From an uncultured Litoreibacter sp. (GTDB lineage: Bacteria > Pseudomonadota > Alphaproteobacteria > Rhodobacterales > Rhodobacteraceae), in contig NZ_CANKWO010000004.1 of NCBI RefSeq assembly GCF_947487515.1, positions 62,001 through 126,000 of the forward strand: 64,000 bases of DNA. Reading direction: 5' to 3'. The position numbers and the translations under genes were made by a program. Shown piece by piece: positions 32,945 through 43,086 of this stretch. The notes beneath the pieces were generated by a model. It saw only the letters and a list, made by a program, of their open reading frames with translations, had not been told where the DNA came from and made no database searches. Position 1 is the first letter of the stretch; each line of letters begins with the position of its first letter.

Positions 32945-33149
32945 GATAAAGACGGCAACTAAAAACAAGGGGCGATTAAGAACCCCAAGGCGACCAAAAG
33001 GTTTCATACAGGCACCGACTTTATCTAACTACGTTTGACCCTGCGCGAGTAGACATCCCCCCAGGTGGCGCGGGTCAAACACCTCCCTAAACGGGAACGA
33101 GGGCGGCAAGTTGATCAGTGGCAGCAGATCAACTTGCCGTTTTCCGTTT
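32945..33149 (+). ncRNA. UpsM-like leader sRNA of the dcw operon (5' end approximate)
   Basis: The roughly 200 nt between the MraZ array and mraZ have no protein-like reading frame but end in a textbook terminator (33104-33149) only about 35 nt before mraZ. In Rhodobacter sphaeroides the dcw operon has the same design: a long leader that is mostly terminated early to give the abundant sRNA UpsM of about 200 nt. The 5' end here is set from that length and from the TTGATT -35-like element, so it may be off by tens of bases. Confidence 0.65.
33104..33149 (+). terminator. Attenuator-like terminator just before mraZ
   Basis: A perfect 13-bp stem CGGCAAGTTGATC / GATCAACTTGCCG (33104-33116, 33127-33139) with a 10-nt loop, followed by TTTTCCGTTT. 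Standing between the dcw promoter region and mraZ, it must be read through for dcw expression. Confidence 0.92.
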
Positions 33150-33183
33150 AAGGGCTTGAGAATATGAAAGGGTGGCGCGGACA

Positions 33184-33696
33184 GTGGCACAACGGTTCAG
33201 AGGTGAAGGCGTCCACAAGGTGGACAGCAAGGGCAGGGTCTCGATCCCAGCCCTGTTTCGCCGTGTTCTGGAAGCCTCTGACCCCGATTGGACCGACGGT
33301 CTGAACCCGAATGTTGTCATTGTATACGGTGGCAAAACTCAAAATTACCTTGAAGCCTATACGCAAGAAGCCATTCAAGAGGTCGATGACAAGATCGCGC
33401 GTTTGCCGCGCGGCTCCAAACAGCGTCGCGCGCTGGAGCACATCTTCAACTCGCAATCCCTGCCCACGCAAACCGACGACACGGGTCGTTTGGTTTTGCC
33501 CGCAAAGCTGCGCGAGAAAATTGGCATCACAAATGAGGCCAAATTCGTGGCCATGGGCGACACGTTCCAAATCTGGGCGCCAGACGCCTTTGATGATCGC
33601 AATGCAGACATCGAAGACTGGTTGGACGAGCAGGGCGAAGACTTCGACCCATTGGAATTGTTGGAGATGGCGCCAGAGCCATCCCCCGCGGAGTAG
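33184..33696 (+). CDS. mraZ: Transcriptional regulator MraZ
   Basis: First gene of the dcw operon. The GTG at 33184 gives [27 protein letters not shown], the standard MraZ N-terminus, with AAAGGG 11 nt upstream; an earlier GTG at 33172 overlaps that ribosome site and is unlikely. 170 residues with two SpoVT/AbrB-like repeats ([13 protein letters not shown] and [15 protein letters not shown]), longer than E. coli MraZ by a C-terminal acidic tail. It binds TGGGN repeats and represses its own operon; candidate sites are present upstream. Confidence 0.95.
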   Translation: MAQRFRGEGVHKVDSKGRVSIPALFRRVLEASDPDWTDGLNPNVVIVYGGKTQNYLEAYTQEAIQEVDDKIARLPRGSKQRRALEHIFNSQSLPTQTDDTGRLVLPAKLREKIGITNEAKFVAMGDTFQIWAPDAFDDRNADIEDWLDEQGEDFDPLELLEMAPEPSPAE

Positions 33697-33700
33697 GCCC

Positions 33701-34690
33701 ATGTCTGCAAGAGTGCCGCGTGAGACGAACCCTGATGCGCCGCACCTGCCGGTCCTCATTGATGCAATCTTAGACAATGTCACGCCTCAAGGGGTCTGGG
33801 TGGATGGCACCTTTGGCGCTGGCGGCTACACCAAAGCTTTCCTTGATAAAGGGGCGAAGGTTATCGGCATTGACCGCGACCCTTTGGTCTTTGAAATGGC
33901 AGCCAGTTGGGTTGAAACCTACCCCGCGCTGACACTCAAACGCGGTACATTCTCCGAGTTGGACAAGCTGGCGGGCGAATTGGTCGACGGCGTGGTTCTC
34001 GATCTGGGCGTGTCCTCTATGCAGTTGGATCAAGCAGAGCGCGGCTTCTCTTTCCTGCGTGACGGCCCGCTTGATATGCGCATGGGGCAAGATGGGCTAA
34101 GTGCCGCTGATCTGGTCAACGAGGGCTCCGAGGCCTTGCTGGCCGACATCCTGTTTCAATACGGCGAAGAACGTGCATCGCGCCGCATCGCCAAGGCGAT
34201 GATCGCCGCGCGTCCGATCACCACAACGGCCAAGCTGGTGGAGGTGATCGAAAGCGTTCTGCCCAAAGGCAATCCCAGCAAGAGCCATCCCGCGACCCGC
34301 AGCTTTCAGGCGCTACGTATCGCTGTAAATGACGAATTCGGGCAACTTATCAGCGGGTTGGAAGCCGCAGAGCGTGCATTGAAACCCGGCGGTGAGCTGG
34401 CCGTGGTGACCTTTCATTCGCTGGAAGACCGTATCGTCAAAAAATATCTCCAAGCGCGCGCTGGCAAAACCGGTGGCGGCTCGCGCTATGCGCCCGAACA
34501 AGAGTTCGACGCGCCAACATTTGAGCTGATCACGCGCAAGGCTGTGACGGCAGACAAGGACGAGCTGGAGCGTAACCCGCGATCACGTTCGGCCAAACTT
34601 AGGGTCGGGCGGCGCACGGACGCCCCCGCAGCAGACAAGGGGAGGGCAGGTCTTGGCCTGCCCAAACTGACAGGACAGGAGCTTTTGTAA
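33701..34690 (+). CDS. rsmH: 16S rRNA (cytosine(1402)-N(4))-methyltransferase RsmH
   Basis: A 329-residue SAM-dependent methyltransferase that N4-methylates C1402 of 16S rRNA. The frame is open far upstream, but the ATG at 33701 starts [19 protein letters not shown], and the preceding codons overlap mraZ. SAM-binding [15 protein letters not shown] and GIDRDP, then [12 protein letters not shown] and the [15 protein letters not shown] motif. The mraZ stop is 4 nt upstream; its own stop overlaps the ftsL start (TAATG). Confidence 0.96.
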   Translation: MSARVPRETNPDAPHLPVLIDAILDNVTPQGVWVDGTFGAGGYTKAFLDKGAKVIGIDRDPLVFEMAASWVETYPALTLKRGTFSELDKLAGELVDGVVLDLGVSSMQLDQAERGFSFLRDGPLDMRMGQDGLSAADLVNEGSEALLADILFQYGEERASRRIAKAMIAARPITTTAKLVEVIESVLPKGNPSKSHPATRSFQALRIAVNDEFGQLISGLEAAERALKPGGELAVVTFHSLEDRIVKKYLQARAGKTGGGSRYAPEQEFDAPTFELITRKAVTADKDELERNPRSRSAKLRVGRRTDAPAADKGRAGLGLPKLTGQELL

Positions 34691-35064
34691 TGCGTGGACT
34701 ATTTTATTCGGTATCGGCCCTTGCGGTCATGGGGCTTGGCTACTGGGCCTATTACGAAAACTACGAAACCCAAGACGCGCTGCGCACGGCCTCTGGCTTG
34801 CAACGTGAAATCGGGTCATCCCGCGAAACCATGTCCGTTCTGGCCGCAGAATGGGCCTATCTGAACCGCCCCGAACGTCTGCGCGATCTGGCCGACCTGA
34901 ACTTCCCCGATCTGGAACTTCTGCCGATCACACCGGGTCAGTTCGGGGATGTGGCGCAGGTCACCTTCGCCTCCCCCGAGGCAGAGTTTAACCTCGACGA
35001 CATCAATGGCGCCGTGGATGTGCGCGGCAATTATCTGGCTGAGGACGGAGAGCAATACCCATGA
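34690..35064 (+). CDS. ftsL: Cell division protein FtsL
   Basis: A 124-residue bitopic membrane protein of the divisome. It has one N-terminal transmembrane segment (about residues 4-20) followed by a coiled-coil-prone periplasmic region (LRTASGLQREIGSSRETMSVLAAEWAYLNRPERLRDLA) typical of FtsL. FtsL forms the FtsQLB complex that activates FtsWI. Translationally coupled on both sides, with 1-nt and 4-nt overlaps. Confidence 0.9.
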   Translation: MRGLFYSVSALAVMGLGYWAYYENYETQDALRTASGLQREIGSSRETMSVLAAEWAYLNRPERLRDLADLNFPDLELLPITPGQFGDVAQVTFASPEAEFNLDDINGAVDVRGNYLAEDGEQYP

Positions 35065-36845
35065 TCCGGACCCCGCTGCGCCCCTTGGCGCGAATTCTGC
35101 AAGCAAGACAGAAGGGCGAGAACCCAGACAAGATCGAGCGCGACAACATTCGTGCCCGTCATGAAGAAATGCGCGACAAAATGCGCCTGCGTGCCGAAAG
35201 CCGCTTGCTGTTCGTGGGGGTGTTCTTTGTGATCGCCTTCGCGCTGGTCGGTGCGCGGATGACCGAACTGGCCTCAAGCGAAGCAGTGGAGCCGCAAGCC
35301 TCCGCCACGGGTGCGAAGATTGTTGCGCAACGCGCTGATATTGTTGATAGAAATGATCGCGTGCTGGCGACCAACCTGATCACCAACTCCCTATACGCCC
35401 AACCTCATCTGATGATCGAGCCGGAGCGCGCCGCCAAAGAGCTGGTCGCCATCTTCCCTGATCTGGACTTGGCACGTTTGAAGAAAGATTTCTCCGGCAA
35501 GCGTAAGTTCTTGTGGATTAAGAAAAAACTCAGCCCAGAGCAATTGCAAAAAGTGCATGATATTGGCGATCCGGGGTTGCTTTTTGGACCGCGTGAGATG
35601 CGCCTTTACCCCAACGGCAAGCTGGCTGCACATATCTTGGGTGGGGCGAGCTTCGGGCGTGAAGGCGTTCATTCTGCTGAAGTAATCGGGACCGCCGGTG
35701 TCGAGAAATCATTCGACACCTACTTGCGGGACCCAGCTATGGAAGGCGCCCCTTTGCGCCTGTCGCTCGACATGAGCATCCAAGCCGCATCACGTCAGGT
35801 CCTAGAGGGCGGCATGAAATTGATGAACGCCAAAGGGGCCACCAGCATTTTGATGGATGTGCACACGGGCGAAGTTATCTCGATGATTTCCCTGCCCGAT
35901 TTTGATCCCAACACCCGCCCCAACGGGTTGATCAAAGGGGACCCGTCCGACAGCCCCTTGTTTAACCGCGCGGTGCAAGGCGTGTATGAGCTTGGCTCGA
36001 CATTCAAGATTTTTGCCGCCGCTCAGGCGCTAGAGGTCGGTCTTGTGAACCCAAACACGATGATCAACACCAAAGGCCCCATGCAAAAAGGCCGCCATAA
36101 AATTCGTGACTTCCACAACTATGGCCCAGCCCTCAGCGTGACCGATATTATCGTGAAGTCCTCCAATATTGGCACCGCACGCATGGCGCTTGATATTGGT
36201 GCGAAACGTCAAAAGCAGTTTCTCAAAGACCTCGGGTTCTTTGCGCCAACTCCGGTGGAGCTGGTCGAAGCCCCGGGGGCGAAGCCGCTGTTGCCGAAGA
36301 ACTGGGCTGATATTCACACGATGACTGTGTCCTATGGGCACGGCATGGCGGCCAGCCCGCTGCATCTCGCCGCGGCCTATTCGACCATGGTCAACGGCGG
36401 CACATTGGTTAAGCCGACTTTGCTGAAGCAAACCGAGGTCGTCAAAGGCCCACGCGTCATTTCGCAAAGGACCTCTCAGCAGGCCCGCATGATGCTGCGC
36501 GAGGTGGTGAAGCGCGGTACGGCGTCTTTTGCCCGTGTCGAAGGATATGAGGTGGGGGGCAAGACCGGCACCGCCGATAAGCCAAAGCGCCGCGGTGGCT
36601 ATCACAAGGACAAGGTGATCGCGACATTCGCATCCGCCTTCCCGATGAGTGATCCAAAATATGTGCTTGTCGTGACCCTAGACGAGCCGTCTGAAAACTC
36701 TGGTAAAAAGCCACGTCGCACCGCCGGTTGGACCGCTGTGCCCGTGGCGGCCGAAATGATCCGGCGCACTGCCCCCCTTTTGGGCTTGCGGCCAGCGCTT
36801 GATCGCGGTGAATTAAGCCAAGTTGTAAACACCGCATCCCGCTAG
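35061..36845 (+). CDS. ftsI: Peptidoglycan D,D-transpeptidase FtsI (PBP3)
   Basis: A 594-residue class B PBP that crosslinks septal peptidoglycan. Cytoplasmic tail, a transmembrane segment at about 50-68 (LLFVGVFFVIAFALVGA), a dimerisation/pedestal domain, then the transpeptidase with all three motifs: Ser313 in STFK, SSN at 367-369 and KTG at 501-503. Overlaps ftsL by 4 nt and precedes murE. Confidence 0.96.
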   Translation: MIRTPLRPLARILQARQKGENPDKIERDNIRARHEEMRDKMRLRAESRLLFVGVFFVIAFALVGARMTELASSEAVEPQASATGAKIVAQRADIVDRNDRVLATNLITNSLYAQPHLMIEPERAAKELVAIFPDLDLARLKKDFSGKRKFLWIKKKLSPEQLQKVHDIGDPGLLFGPREMRLYPNGKLAAHILGGASFGREGVHSAEVIGTAGVEKSFDTYLRDPAMEGAPLRLSLDMSIQAASRQVLEGGMKLMNAKGATSILMDVHTGEVISMISLPDFDPNTRPNGLIKGDPSDSPLFNRAVQGVYELGSTFKIFAAAQALEVGLVNPNTMINTKGPMQKGRHKIRDFHNYGPALSVTDIIVKSSNIGTARMALDIGAKRQKQFLKDLGFFAPTPVELVEAPGAKPLLPKNWADIHTMTVSYGHGMAASPLHLAAAYSTMVNGGTLVKPTLLKQTEVVKGPRVISQRTSQQARMMLREVVKRGTASFARVEGYEVGGKTGTADKPKRRGGYHKDKVIATFASAFPMSDPKYVLVVTLDEPSENSGKKPRRTAGWTAVPVAAEMIRRTAPLLGLRPALDRGELSQVVNTASR

Positions 36846-36882
36846 GCATTTGGCCCCGCGGGGCGACACTCTCGGGGGCACT

Positions 36883-38364
36883 ATGGCACGCACACGCGCA
36901 AGCCTGAATGAATTGGGGCTAACCGCTCAGGGCACAGCGGATGTGCAGGTCACTGGCCTGTCCGTCGACAGCCGTCTCGTTAAACCCGGACATCTGTTCG
37001 CAGCCTTGCCGGGATCGAACGTCCATGGGGCGGAATTCATTCAATACGCCTTGCGTATGGATGCAGGCGCCATTCTGACCGACCCGGAAGGTGCGGAAAT
37101 CGCCGCCGAAGACATCGCCGCCTCCGGTGCAGCATTGGTCGTCACCGAGGACCCGCGCCAAGCCTTAGCCTATGCCGCGGCCCTTTGGTACGGGGCGCAG
37201 CCCAGCTCCATGGTGGCGGTGACAGGGACCAATGGCAAAACATCGGTCGCAAGCTTTACCCGTCAGATTTGGCTGGAAATGGGGCTGGACGCCGTCAATT
37301 TCGGCACCGCGGGCGTCGAGGGGGCCTTCACAGCCCCGATGACCCATACCACCCCAGAGCCGATCACCCTGCACAAACTCCTGTCCGAGATGGCAGGGCA
37401 GGGCATCACGCATGCCGCGATGGAGGCCTCCAGTCACGGGCTGGAGCAACGCCGCCTCGACGGGGTGCGCTTGATTGCGGCGGCCTTTACGAATTTCACC
37501 CAAGACCACCTAGATTACCACGAAACCTTCCTTGAGTATTTCAACGCCAAAGCAGGTTTGTTCCGGCGCGTGTTGGCGCAAGACGGCGTGGCGGTGATCA
37601 ATATGGATGACCCCAAGGGCACCGAAATGGCCGCAATCGCCAACGAACGCGGCCACCGTTTGCTGCGTGTCGGCAGTTCGGACAATTGTGACCTGCAACT
37701 CCTTGGCCAGCGCTTTGATGCCACCGGTCAGGACCTGCGCTTTTCCTTTGACGGCGATGTGCACCAAGCGCGCCTTGACCTGATCGGCGGCTTTCAGGCC
37801 TCCAACGTCATGGTCGCCGCAGGCCTTGCGATCGGGGCGGGGGCGAAGCCCGCTGAGGTGTTCGAGACCTTGCCAATGCTGACCACAGTGCGCGGGCGTA
37901 TGCAAAAGGCCGCAACCCGTGCCAATGGGGCTGCGGTGTTTGTCGATTATGCCCATACGCCCGATGCGCTGGCCACAGCCCTTAAGGCCATGCGCCCCCA
38001 TGTGATGGGGCGCCTTATCGTGGTCTTTGGCGCAGGCGGGGACCGCGACACCGGCAAGCGCCCACTTATGGGGGCGGCTGCGCGGGATCATGCTGATGTG
38101 GTCTTTGTGACAGATGATAATCCGCGCTCCGAAGAGCCATCCGCCATTCGCGCCGCGATCATGGAGGCCGTCCCGAACGCCACCGAGGTGGGGGATCGCG
38201 CCGAGGCTATTTTGCGCGGAGTGGATGCGCTTGGCGCCGGAGATACGTTGCTCATCGCGGGCAAAGGCCATGAAACTGGGCAGGTCGTGGGCGATGACAT
38301 TTTGCCCTTTGATGACGTGGAACAAGCAAGCGTGGCGGTGGCTGCGTTGGAGGAACTGCTATGA
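36883..38364 (+). CDS. murE: UDP-MurNAc-tripeptide synthetase MurE
   Basis: 493 residues from the ATG at 36883 (MARTRASLNELGL); the frame opens at a TTG at 36850. It adds meso-diaminopimelate to UDP-MurNAc-Ala-Glu. ATP loop VTGTNGKTSVASF (about 113-123), carbamylated-lysine region, and the DNPRSEEP motif at the C-terminal domain that specifies meso-DAP rather than lysine. Overlaps murF by 4 nt. Confidence 0.95.
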   Translation: MARTRASLNELGLTAQGTADVQVTGLSVDSRLVKPGHLFAALPGSNVHGAEFIQYALRMDAGAILTDPEGAEIAAEDIAASGAALVVTEDPRQALAYAAALWYGAQPSSMVAVTGTNGKTSVASFTRQIWLEMGLDAVNFGTAGVEGAFTAPMTHTTPEPITLHKLLSEMAGQGITHAAMEASSHGLEQRRLDGVRLIAAAFTNFTQDHLDYHETFLEYFNAKAGLFRRVLAQDGVAVINMDDPKGTEMAAIANERGHRLLRVGSSDNCDLQLLGQRFDATGQDLRFSFDGDVHQARLDLIGGFQASNVMVAAGLAIGAGAKPAEVFETLPMLTTVRGRMQKAATRANGAAVFVDYAHTPDALATALKAMRPHVMGRLIVVFGAGGDRDTGKRPLMGAAARDHADVVFVTDDNPRSEEPSAIRAAIMEAVPNATEVGDRAEAILRGVDALGAGDTLLIAGKGHETGQVVGDDILPFDDVEQASVAVAALEELL

Positions 38365-39764
38365 CGCTTTGGACATCTGACGAGGCAGTGGCCGCAACTG
38401 GTGGAACATCTGCCGTAAGCTGGACGGCTACCGGTGTCTCCATCGATACGCGCACGTTAGAGGCGGGCGATATGTTCGTGGCCCTGAAGGCAGAACGCGA
38501 CGGGCATGACTTCGTCGCCCAAGCCTTGGAAAAGGGGGCGGGCTGTGCGCTGGTGTCCAAAATACCCGATGGGGTGCCCAAGGACGCACCTTTGCTGCTG
38601 GTGGAGGATGTGTTGGCCGGCCTTGAAGCCCTTGGTCGGGCAGCGAGATCGCGTACACATGCGCAGGTGATCGGCGTCACCGGCTCGGTGGGGAAAACAT
38701 CGACCAAGGAAATGTTGCGCACTGCATTGACGGGCCAAGGGGCCATCCACGCCGCCGAGAAAAGCTATAACAACCATTGGGGCGTGCCGCTGACTTTGGC
38801 ACGCATGCCGCGCGATACTGATTTTGCCGTGATTGAAATCGGCATGAACCATCCTGGCGAAATCGCACCTTTGGCCAAAATGGCGTGCCCGAATGTGGCG
38901 ATAATCACCATCGTGGCCCCCGCGCATCTGGAGGCCTTTGTGTCCGTTGAGGACATCGCGCGCGAAAAGGCGGCGATCTTTGAGGGGCTCGAGCAGGGGG
39001 GTACAGCGATCATCAATGCCGATCTGGCTACGACGCAACTGCTGCTCTCCAAGGCACCTTCAAACTGTGAAACCTTCGGTCAGTCCGAGGCCGCCGACTG
39101 GCAACTGTTGGAGGCGACCTCTGGCGATGCGTCTACGGTCTGCCGCGCAAGCCACGCGGGCACGGCATTGGTGTTCAAACTTGGTGCGCTTGGGCGTCAC
39201 TTTGCGATGAACGGGTTGGCCTGTCTGGCGGCCGCACATGCGGCAGGGGCCGATTTGGGGCGCGCTGCGGTAGAGCTGAGCAACTGGGCCCCCCCTTCTG
39301 GGCGGGGGCAGCGCAAGTTCATCCACCTTGACGCTCAGATGCCGGAGCAGGGGATCGATTTGTTCGACGACGCCTATAACGCCAATCCCGCCTCCGTCGG
39401 GGCGGCTCTTGATGTTTTGGCCAGCGCCACACGGCCATCGGCCGCAGGGCGCCGCGTGGCCATCCTTGGTGATATGAAAGAGCTCGGGGAGACCGAAGCT
39501 GATTTGCACGCCAGTTTCGCCACCCATCAGGCGATGGAACATATCGATCAAGTCCACTGTGTTGGACCATTGATGAAACATCTCTACGATTCCCTTCCCG
39601 CCTCCAAGCAGGGCCTATGGGCGCAGACCAGCGCCGAGTTGGCTGAAAGTCCGCTGGCACTGGTTCGGGCAGGTGATGTGGTGATGGCAAAGGGATCTTT
39701 GTCGATGAAAATGGCTCTGATCGTTGACGCCATCAAAAATTTGGGCCAATCCGTAGCTAAGTAA
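38361..39764 (+). CDS. murF: UDP-MurNAc-pentapeptide synthetase MurF
   Basis: A 467-residue Mur ligase that adds D-Ala-D-Ala. Motifs: GVSIDTRTLEAGDMFVALKAERDGHDF (N-domain), ATP loop GVTGSVGKTSTKEML, VIEIGMNHPGEI, the NANPASVGAALD loop and LGDMKELGE near the C-terminal domain. Overlaps murE and is 18 nt before mraY. Confidence 0.95.
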   Translation: MTLWTSDEAVAATGGTSAVSWTATGVSIDTRTLEAGDMFVALKAERDGHDFVAQALEKGAGCALVSKIPDGVPKDAPLLLVEDVLAGLEALGRAARSRTHAQVIGVTGSVGKTSTKEMLRTALTGQGAIHAAEKSYNNHWGVPLTLARMPRDTDFAVIEIGMNHPGEIAPLAKMACPNVAIITIVAPAHLEAFVSVEDIAREKAAIFEGLEQGGTAIINADLATTQLLLSKAPSNCETFGQSEAADWQLLEATSGDASTVCRASHAGTALVFKLGALGRHFAMNGLACLAAAHAAGADLGRAAVELSNWAPPSGRGQRKFIHLDAQMPEQGIDLFDDAYNANPASVGAALDVLASATRPSAAGRRVAILGDMKELGETEADLHASFATHQAMEHIDQVHCVGPLMKHLYDSLPASKQGLWAQTSAELAESPLALVRAGDVVMAKGSLSMKMALIVDAIKNLGQSVAK

Positions 39765-39782
39765 CCAAAGGGGCACCGCTAC

Positions 39783-40868
39783 ATGTTGTATTGGCTCACC
39801 GCATTTTCAGATGGCGGCGATTTCTTTAACCTTTTTCGCTACATCACGTTTCGTGCGGGCGGGGCATTCTTCACAGCGCTTATTTTCGGGTTCGTCTTCG
39901 GGCGGCCGTTGATCAATCTGCTCAAACGCAAGCAGCGTAACGGTCAACCCATTCGCGATGACGGGCCAGAAAGCCACATCCTGACCAAGCAAGGCACCCC
40001 GACGATGGGGGGCGTGTTGATCCTTGGCGCTTTGATCTTGTCGACACTTCTGTGGGCGCGGTTGGACAATGGGTTTGTCTGGATCGTGCTGTTGGTCACA
40101 ATCGGGTTTGGCGCGATCGGTTTCGTGGATGACTACGCGAAGGTGACCTCCAATTCCCATGCGGGCCTGTCGGCACGTATCCGGTTGATTTTGGGCTTTA
40201 TCATCGCGGCCATCGCGGGCTTTTTCGCGACGACGTTGCATCCCGACGGGCTGGTCAACCAGCTGGCCTTGCCGGTGTACAAAGACACTTTGGTGAACCT
40301 CGGGTTCATGTTCATTCCGTTCACAATGTTGGTGATCGTGGGGGCGGCCAATTCGGTCAACCTCACCGATGGGCTGGACGGGCTGGCCATCATGCCGGTG
40401 ATGATTGCGGCAGCGACCTTGGGCGTGATTGCCTATGCGGTGGGCCGCGTCGACTTCACCGACTACCTTGGTTTGCACTATGTTCCTGGCACGGGCGAGC
40501 TGCTGATCTTCATGGCTGGCATGATTGGCGGCGGGCTTGGCTTTCTTTGGTATAACGCCCCGCCGGCGGCTGTTTTCATGGGCGATACCGGTTCGTTGGC
40601 TTTGGGCGGCGCGCTTGGCACCATTGCGGTTCTGACCAAGCACGAGCTGGTCATGGGCATCGTTGGCGGCCTTTTTGTGGTGGAAACCCTGTCGGTGATT
40701 ATTCAGGTTCTCTACTTCAAGAAAACCGGCAAACGGGTGTTTTTGATGGCCCCGATCCATCACCACTTTGAAAAGAAGGGCTGGGCAGAGCCGCAAATCG
40801 TTATCCGGTTCTGGATCATCTCTTTGATCCTTGCCATGATTGGCCTTGCAACATTGAAGGTGCGCTAG
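39783..40868 (+). CDS. mraY: Phospho-MurNAc-pentapeptide translocase MraY
   Basis: A 361-residue integral membrane protein that makes lipid I from UDP-MurNAc-pentapeptide and undecaprenyl phosphate. Ten hydrophobic segments; the catalytic loops are visible: [15 protein letters not shown] (adjacent Asp pair), [22 protein letters not shown] and the histidine loop MAPIHHHFE. Directly abuts the CHMI-like gene. Confidence 0.97.
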   Translation: MLYWLTAFSDGGDFFNLFRYITFRAGGAFFTALIFGFVFGRPLINLLKRKQRNGQPIRDDGPESHILTKQGTPTMGGVLILGALILSTLLWARLDNGFVWIVLLVTIGFGAIGFVDDYAKVTSNSHAGLSARIRLILGFIIAAIAGFFATTLHPDGLVNQLALPVYKDTLVNLGFMFIPFTMLVIVGAANSVNLTDGLDGLAIMPVMIAAATLGVIAYAVGRVDFTDYLGLHYVPGTGELLIFMAGMIGGGLGFLWYNAPPAAVFMGDTGSLALGGALGTIAVLTKHELVMGIVGGLFVVETLSVIIQVLYFKKTGKRVFLMAPIHHHFEKKGWAEPQIVIRFWIISLILAMIGLATLKVR

Positions 40869-41204
40869 ATGCCCCATGCGGAAATCAAATACTCGGCTGA
40901 TCTGACACTCGATACACAGGCGATGATGGCGCTGATCGAGACAACGATTGCCAATCATGACAGCGGGGCAGGGGCCGTGAAGTCGCGGGCCTTTCAGGTC
41001 GGGGATTACAAGCATTCTCATGTGATTATCAACATCACCTTGTTGCCCAAGGCGCATCGCGATGCGGACTTCATGAATGCGCTTATGGGGGATCTATCTG
41101 CGGGCCTTAAGGGCGTGGTGGATCAGCCGTGTGCCTTCTCGCTGGAGCTGAGCTTTAACGGGCCCTACTACCACACCGCCTATCTTGCTGGGCCAGCCAC
41201 TTGA
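40869..41204 (+). CDS. 5-carboxymethyl-2-hydroxymuconate isomerase-like protein (CHMI family)
   Basis: A 111-residue tautomerase-superfamily protein. [12 protein letters not shown] places Pro2 as the N-terminal residue after Met removal, the catalytic base of 4-oxalocrotonate tautomerases and [31 protein letters not shown] and GPYYHTAYL fit the family core. Canonical CHMI works in homoprotocatechuate degradation, but no other pathway gene is here. The start abuts the mraY stop and its end overlaps murD, so it is co-translated with the dcw genes. Confidence 0.75.
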   Translation: MPHAEIKYSADLTLDTQAMMALIETTIANHDSGAGAVKSRAFQVGDYKHSHVIINITLLPKAHRDADFMNALMGDLSAGLKGVVDQPCAFSLELSFNGPYYHTAYLAGPAT

Positions 41205-42604
41205 TCCCTGTTCAAGGATATGCCGGTGCAACGGTCGCCGTTCTTGGCCTTGGTCGCTCTGGGCTGTCTGCGGCGCGCGCATTGCGCGAAGGCAAGGCGC
41301 ATGCGGTGGTTTGGGACGACAATGAAGCAGCCCGAGACACAGCGGCAGCCGAGGGTTTCGAGGTCCGCGATCTGGGCAAGCAAGGGGGCTTTGACGGCGT
41401 CGCTTCTTTGATCGTCTCTCCTGGAATTCCGCATCTCTATCCTTCTCCGAATAAGGTGGTGCGCGCCGCATGGGCGGCGGGTGTGCCGGTGGATAACGAT
41501 ATCTCTTTGTTCTTTCGCTCGTTCGCCACGTCGGAGTGGGACAATTTCGAGCGCATGCCAAAGATCATCGCGGTTACCGGCTCGAACGGCAAATCAACAA
41601 CGTCTGCTCTGATCCACCACATCCTTGAGCATGCCCAACGTCCGACGCAACTTGCGGGCAACATCGGGCGCGGGGTGCTGGATATCGATCCCGCCATCGA
41701 CGGCGAAGTAGTGGTGCTGGAGCTGTCTAGCTATCAAACCGACCTTGCGCGATCTTTGACGCCGGACGTCGCGGTCTTCACCAATCTGACCCCTGATCAT
41801 TTGGATCGCCATGACGGCATGGGAGGGTATTTCGCCGCCAAACGTCGATTGTTTTCAGAAGGCGGTCCTGACCGGTGCATCATTGGGGTGGACGAAGACG
41901 AAGGTCTCTATCTCGCCAACCAAATGGCAAGCAACGCCGTGGATGATCGGGTGATCCGCGTCTCGTCAGCGCGTAAACTGGCTGGCGAGGGGTGGAATGT
42001 CTTTGCCAAGAAGGGCTTCTTGTCCGAATGGCGCAAGGGCAAGCAAATCGCGTCGATTGATCTGCGCAACATCTCCGGATTGCCCGGCTCTCATAACCAC
42101 CAAAACGCCTGTGCCGCCTATGCGGCTTGCCGCACGGTCGGGCTGGCTCCGCGGGTGATCGAGGCAGCGTTTCACAGTTTCGGCGGCTTGCCGCATCGCT
42201 CCCAGTTGGTGGGCGAGGTGGACGGAGTGAAATTCGTCAACGACAGCAAGGCCACCAATGTCGATAGCGCCGCCAAGGCGTTGCAGGCGTTCACCAACAT
42301 TCGCTGGATTTGCGGCGGGTTGGAAAAAGAAGGCGGGCTCGACGCGCTGCTGCCCCATGTGGGCGGCGTCACCAAGGCCTATGTGATCGGTCGCGAGGCG
42401 GCAAACTTCGCGATGCAACTGGGTGATCTGCCCCATGAGGTCTGCACCGATATGGCCACGGCGGTCGGACGCGCAACTGCTGATGCTACAAGCGGCGATA
42501 CAGTTCTCCTCGCGCCTGCCGCGGCAAGTTTCGATCAATACGACAGCTTCGAGAAACGCGGCGAAGACTTCATTGCGCAGGTTGCGGCCATCACTCAGGC
42601 GTGA
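41201..42604 (+). CDS. murD: UDP-MurNAc-alanine D-glutamate ligase MurD
   Basis: A 467-residue Mur ligase that adds D-Glu to UDP-MurNAc-Ala. TTG start at 41201, overlapping the preceding TGA by 4 nt (TTGA); [28 protein letters not shown] is the expected N-terminus for this family, so the rare start is believable. ATP loop [13 protein letters not shown], the carbamyl-lysine region FAAKRRLF, and [15 protein letters not shown]. Followed by two minus-strand genes. Confidence 0.95.
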   Translation: MIPVQGYAGATVAVLGLGRSGLSAARALREGKAHAVVWDDNEAARDTAAAEGFEVRDLGKQGGFDGVASLIVSPGIPHLYPSPNKVVRAAWAAGVPVDNDISLFFRSFATSEWDNFERMPKIIAVTGSNGKSTTSALIHHILEHAQRPTQLAGNIGRGVLDIDPAIDGEVVVLELSSYQTDLARSLTPDVAVFTNLTPDHLDRHDGMGGYFAAKRRLFSEGGPDRCIIGVDEDEGLYLANQMASNAVDDRVIRVSSARKLAGEGWNVFAKKGFLSEWRKGKQIASIDLRNISGLPGSHNHQNACAAYAACRTVGLAPRVIEAAFHSFGGLPHRSQLVGEVDGVKFVNDSKATNVDSAAKALQAFTNIRWICGGLEKEGGLDALLPHVGGVTKAYVIGREAANFAMQLGDLPHEVCTDMATAVGRATADATSGDTVLLAPAAASFDQYDSFEKRGEDFIAQVAAITQA

Positions 42605-42623
42605 GCGCTCTGCTCCCGTTTTC

Positions 42624-42938
42624 TCAATATCCCATGTCGCGTTCCGCACGTTGCTTTTTCTTGGCGCGGTCCAATGTGAATTCACAACCTGCTCTTGTTG
42701 CTGTGGTGCACGAATAGGTCTGGCCCGCGACCACGATTGCCCAGACCTCTTTGCCCTTTTGACGGCCATTTAGGGCGATCGCACGCTTGAGGCGGTAGTC
42801 GGTTCCCTCAATGGTAATCTTGCTGTCGGGTAATGGCTTCGTGCTGGCCTTCACGATCGTCGGTATTCCTGGGTTTGCGCATGCGCTCGCCAGCAGTAAC
42901 GCGCAGCCAACACCATAAGTTTTTGCAAAATTCTTCAT
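42624..42938 (-). CDS. Small predicted lipoprotein
   Basis: 104 residues from the ATG at 42938, preceded by a GGGGAA site; the frame opens further up but that part is not protein-like. Signal: MKNFAKTYGVGCALLLASAC, lipobox ASAC. The mature part is beta-like with two cysteines (YSCTTATRAGCEF) and a basic C-terminus. No family recognised. It is opposite to the surrounding dcw genes. Confidence 0.7.
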   Translation of the reverse strand: MKNFAKTYGVGCALLLASACANPGIPTIVKASTKPLPDSKITIEGTDYRLKRAIALNGRQKGKEVWAIVVAGQTYSCTTATRAGCEFTLDRAKKKQRAERDMGY

Positions 42939-43086
42939 GTAAACTTCCCCTAGACAATTCTGACTATGAGGGAGCGTAACACAGCTTGGATATCGCTCAA
43001 AACGCGGGCGGGTTGGGCTGGTCACGCTGCGCGCCAATGAGGTGGCGTATTTTGTCGAGGGGCGGGCAGGCGCTTTCCCTGTCAGT

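Noticed and set aside
32820-33150. RNase P RNA or 6S RNA in the dcw leader
   Set aside because: No RNase P consensus segments and no 6S-like open bulge were seen; the leader fits UpsM better.
33311-33700. Long 5' extension of rsmH through mraZ
   Set aside because: Out-of-frame overlap with mraZ; the family N-terminus starts at the ATG 33701.
39807-41057. 416-codon minus-strand frame opposite mraY
   Set aside because: Same antisense codon-bias artefact; composition is His/Gln/Asp-rich and no family is seen.
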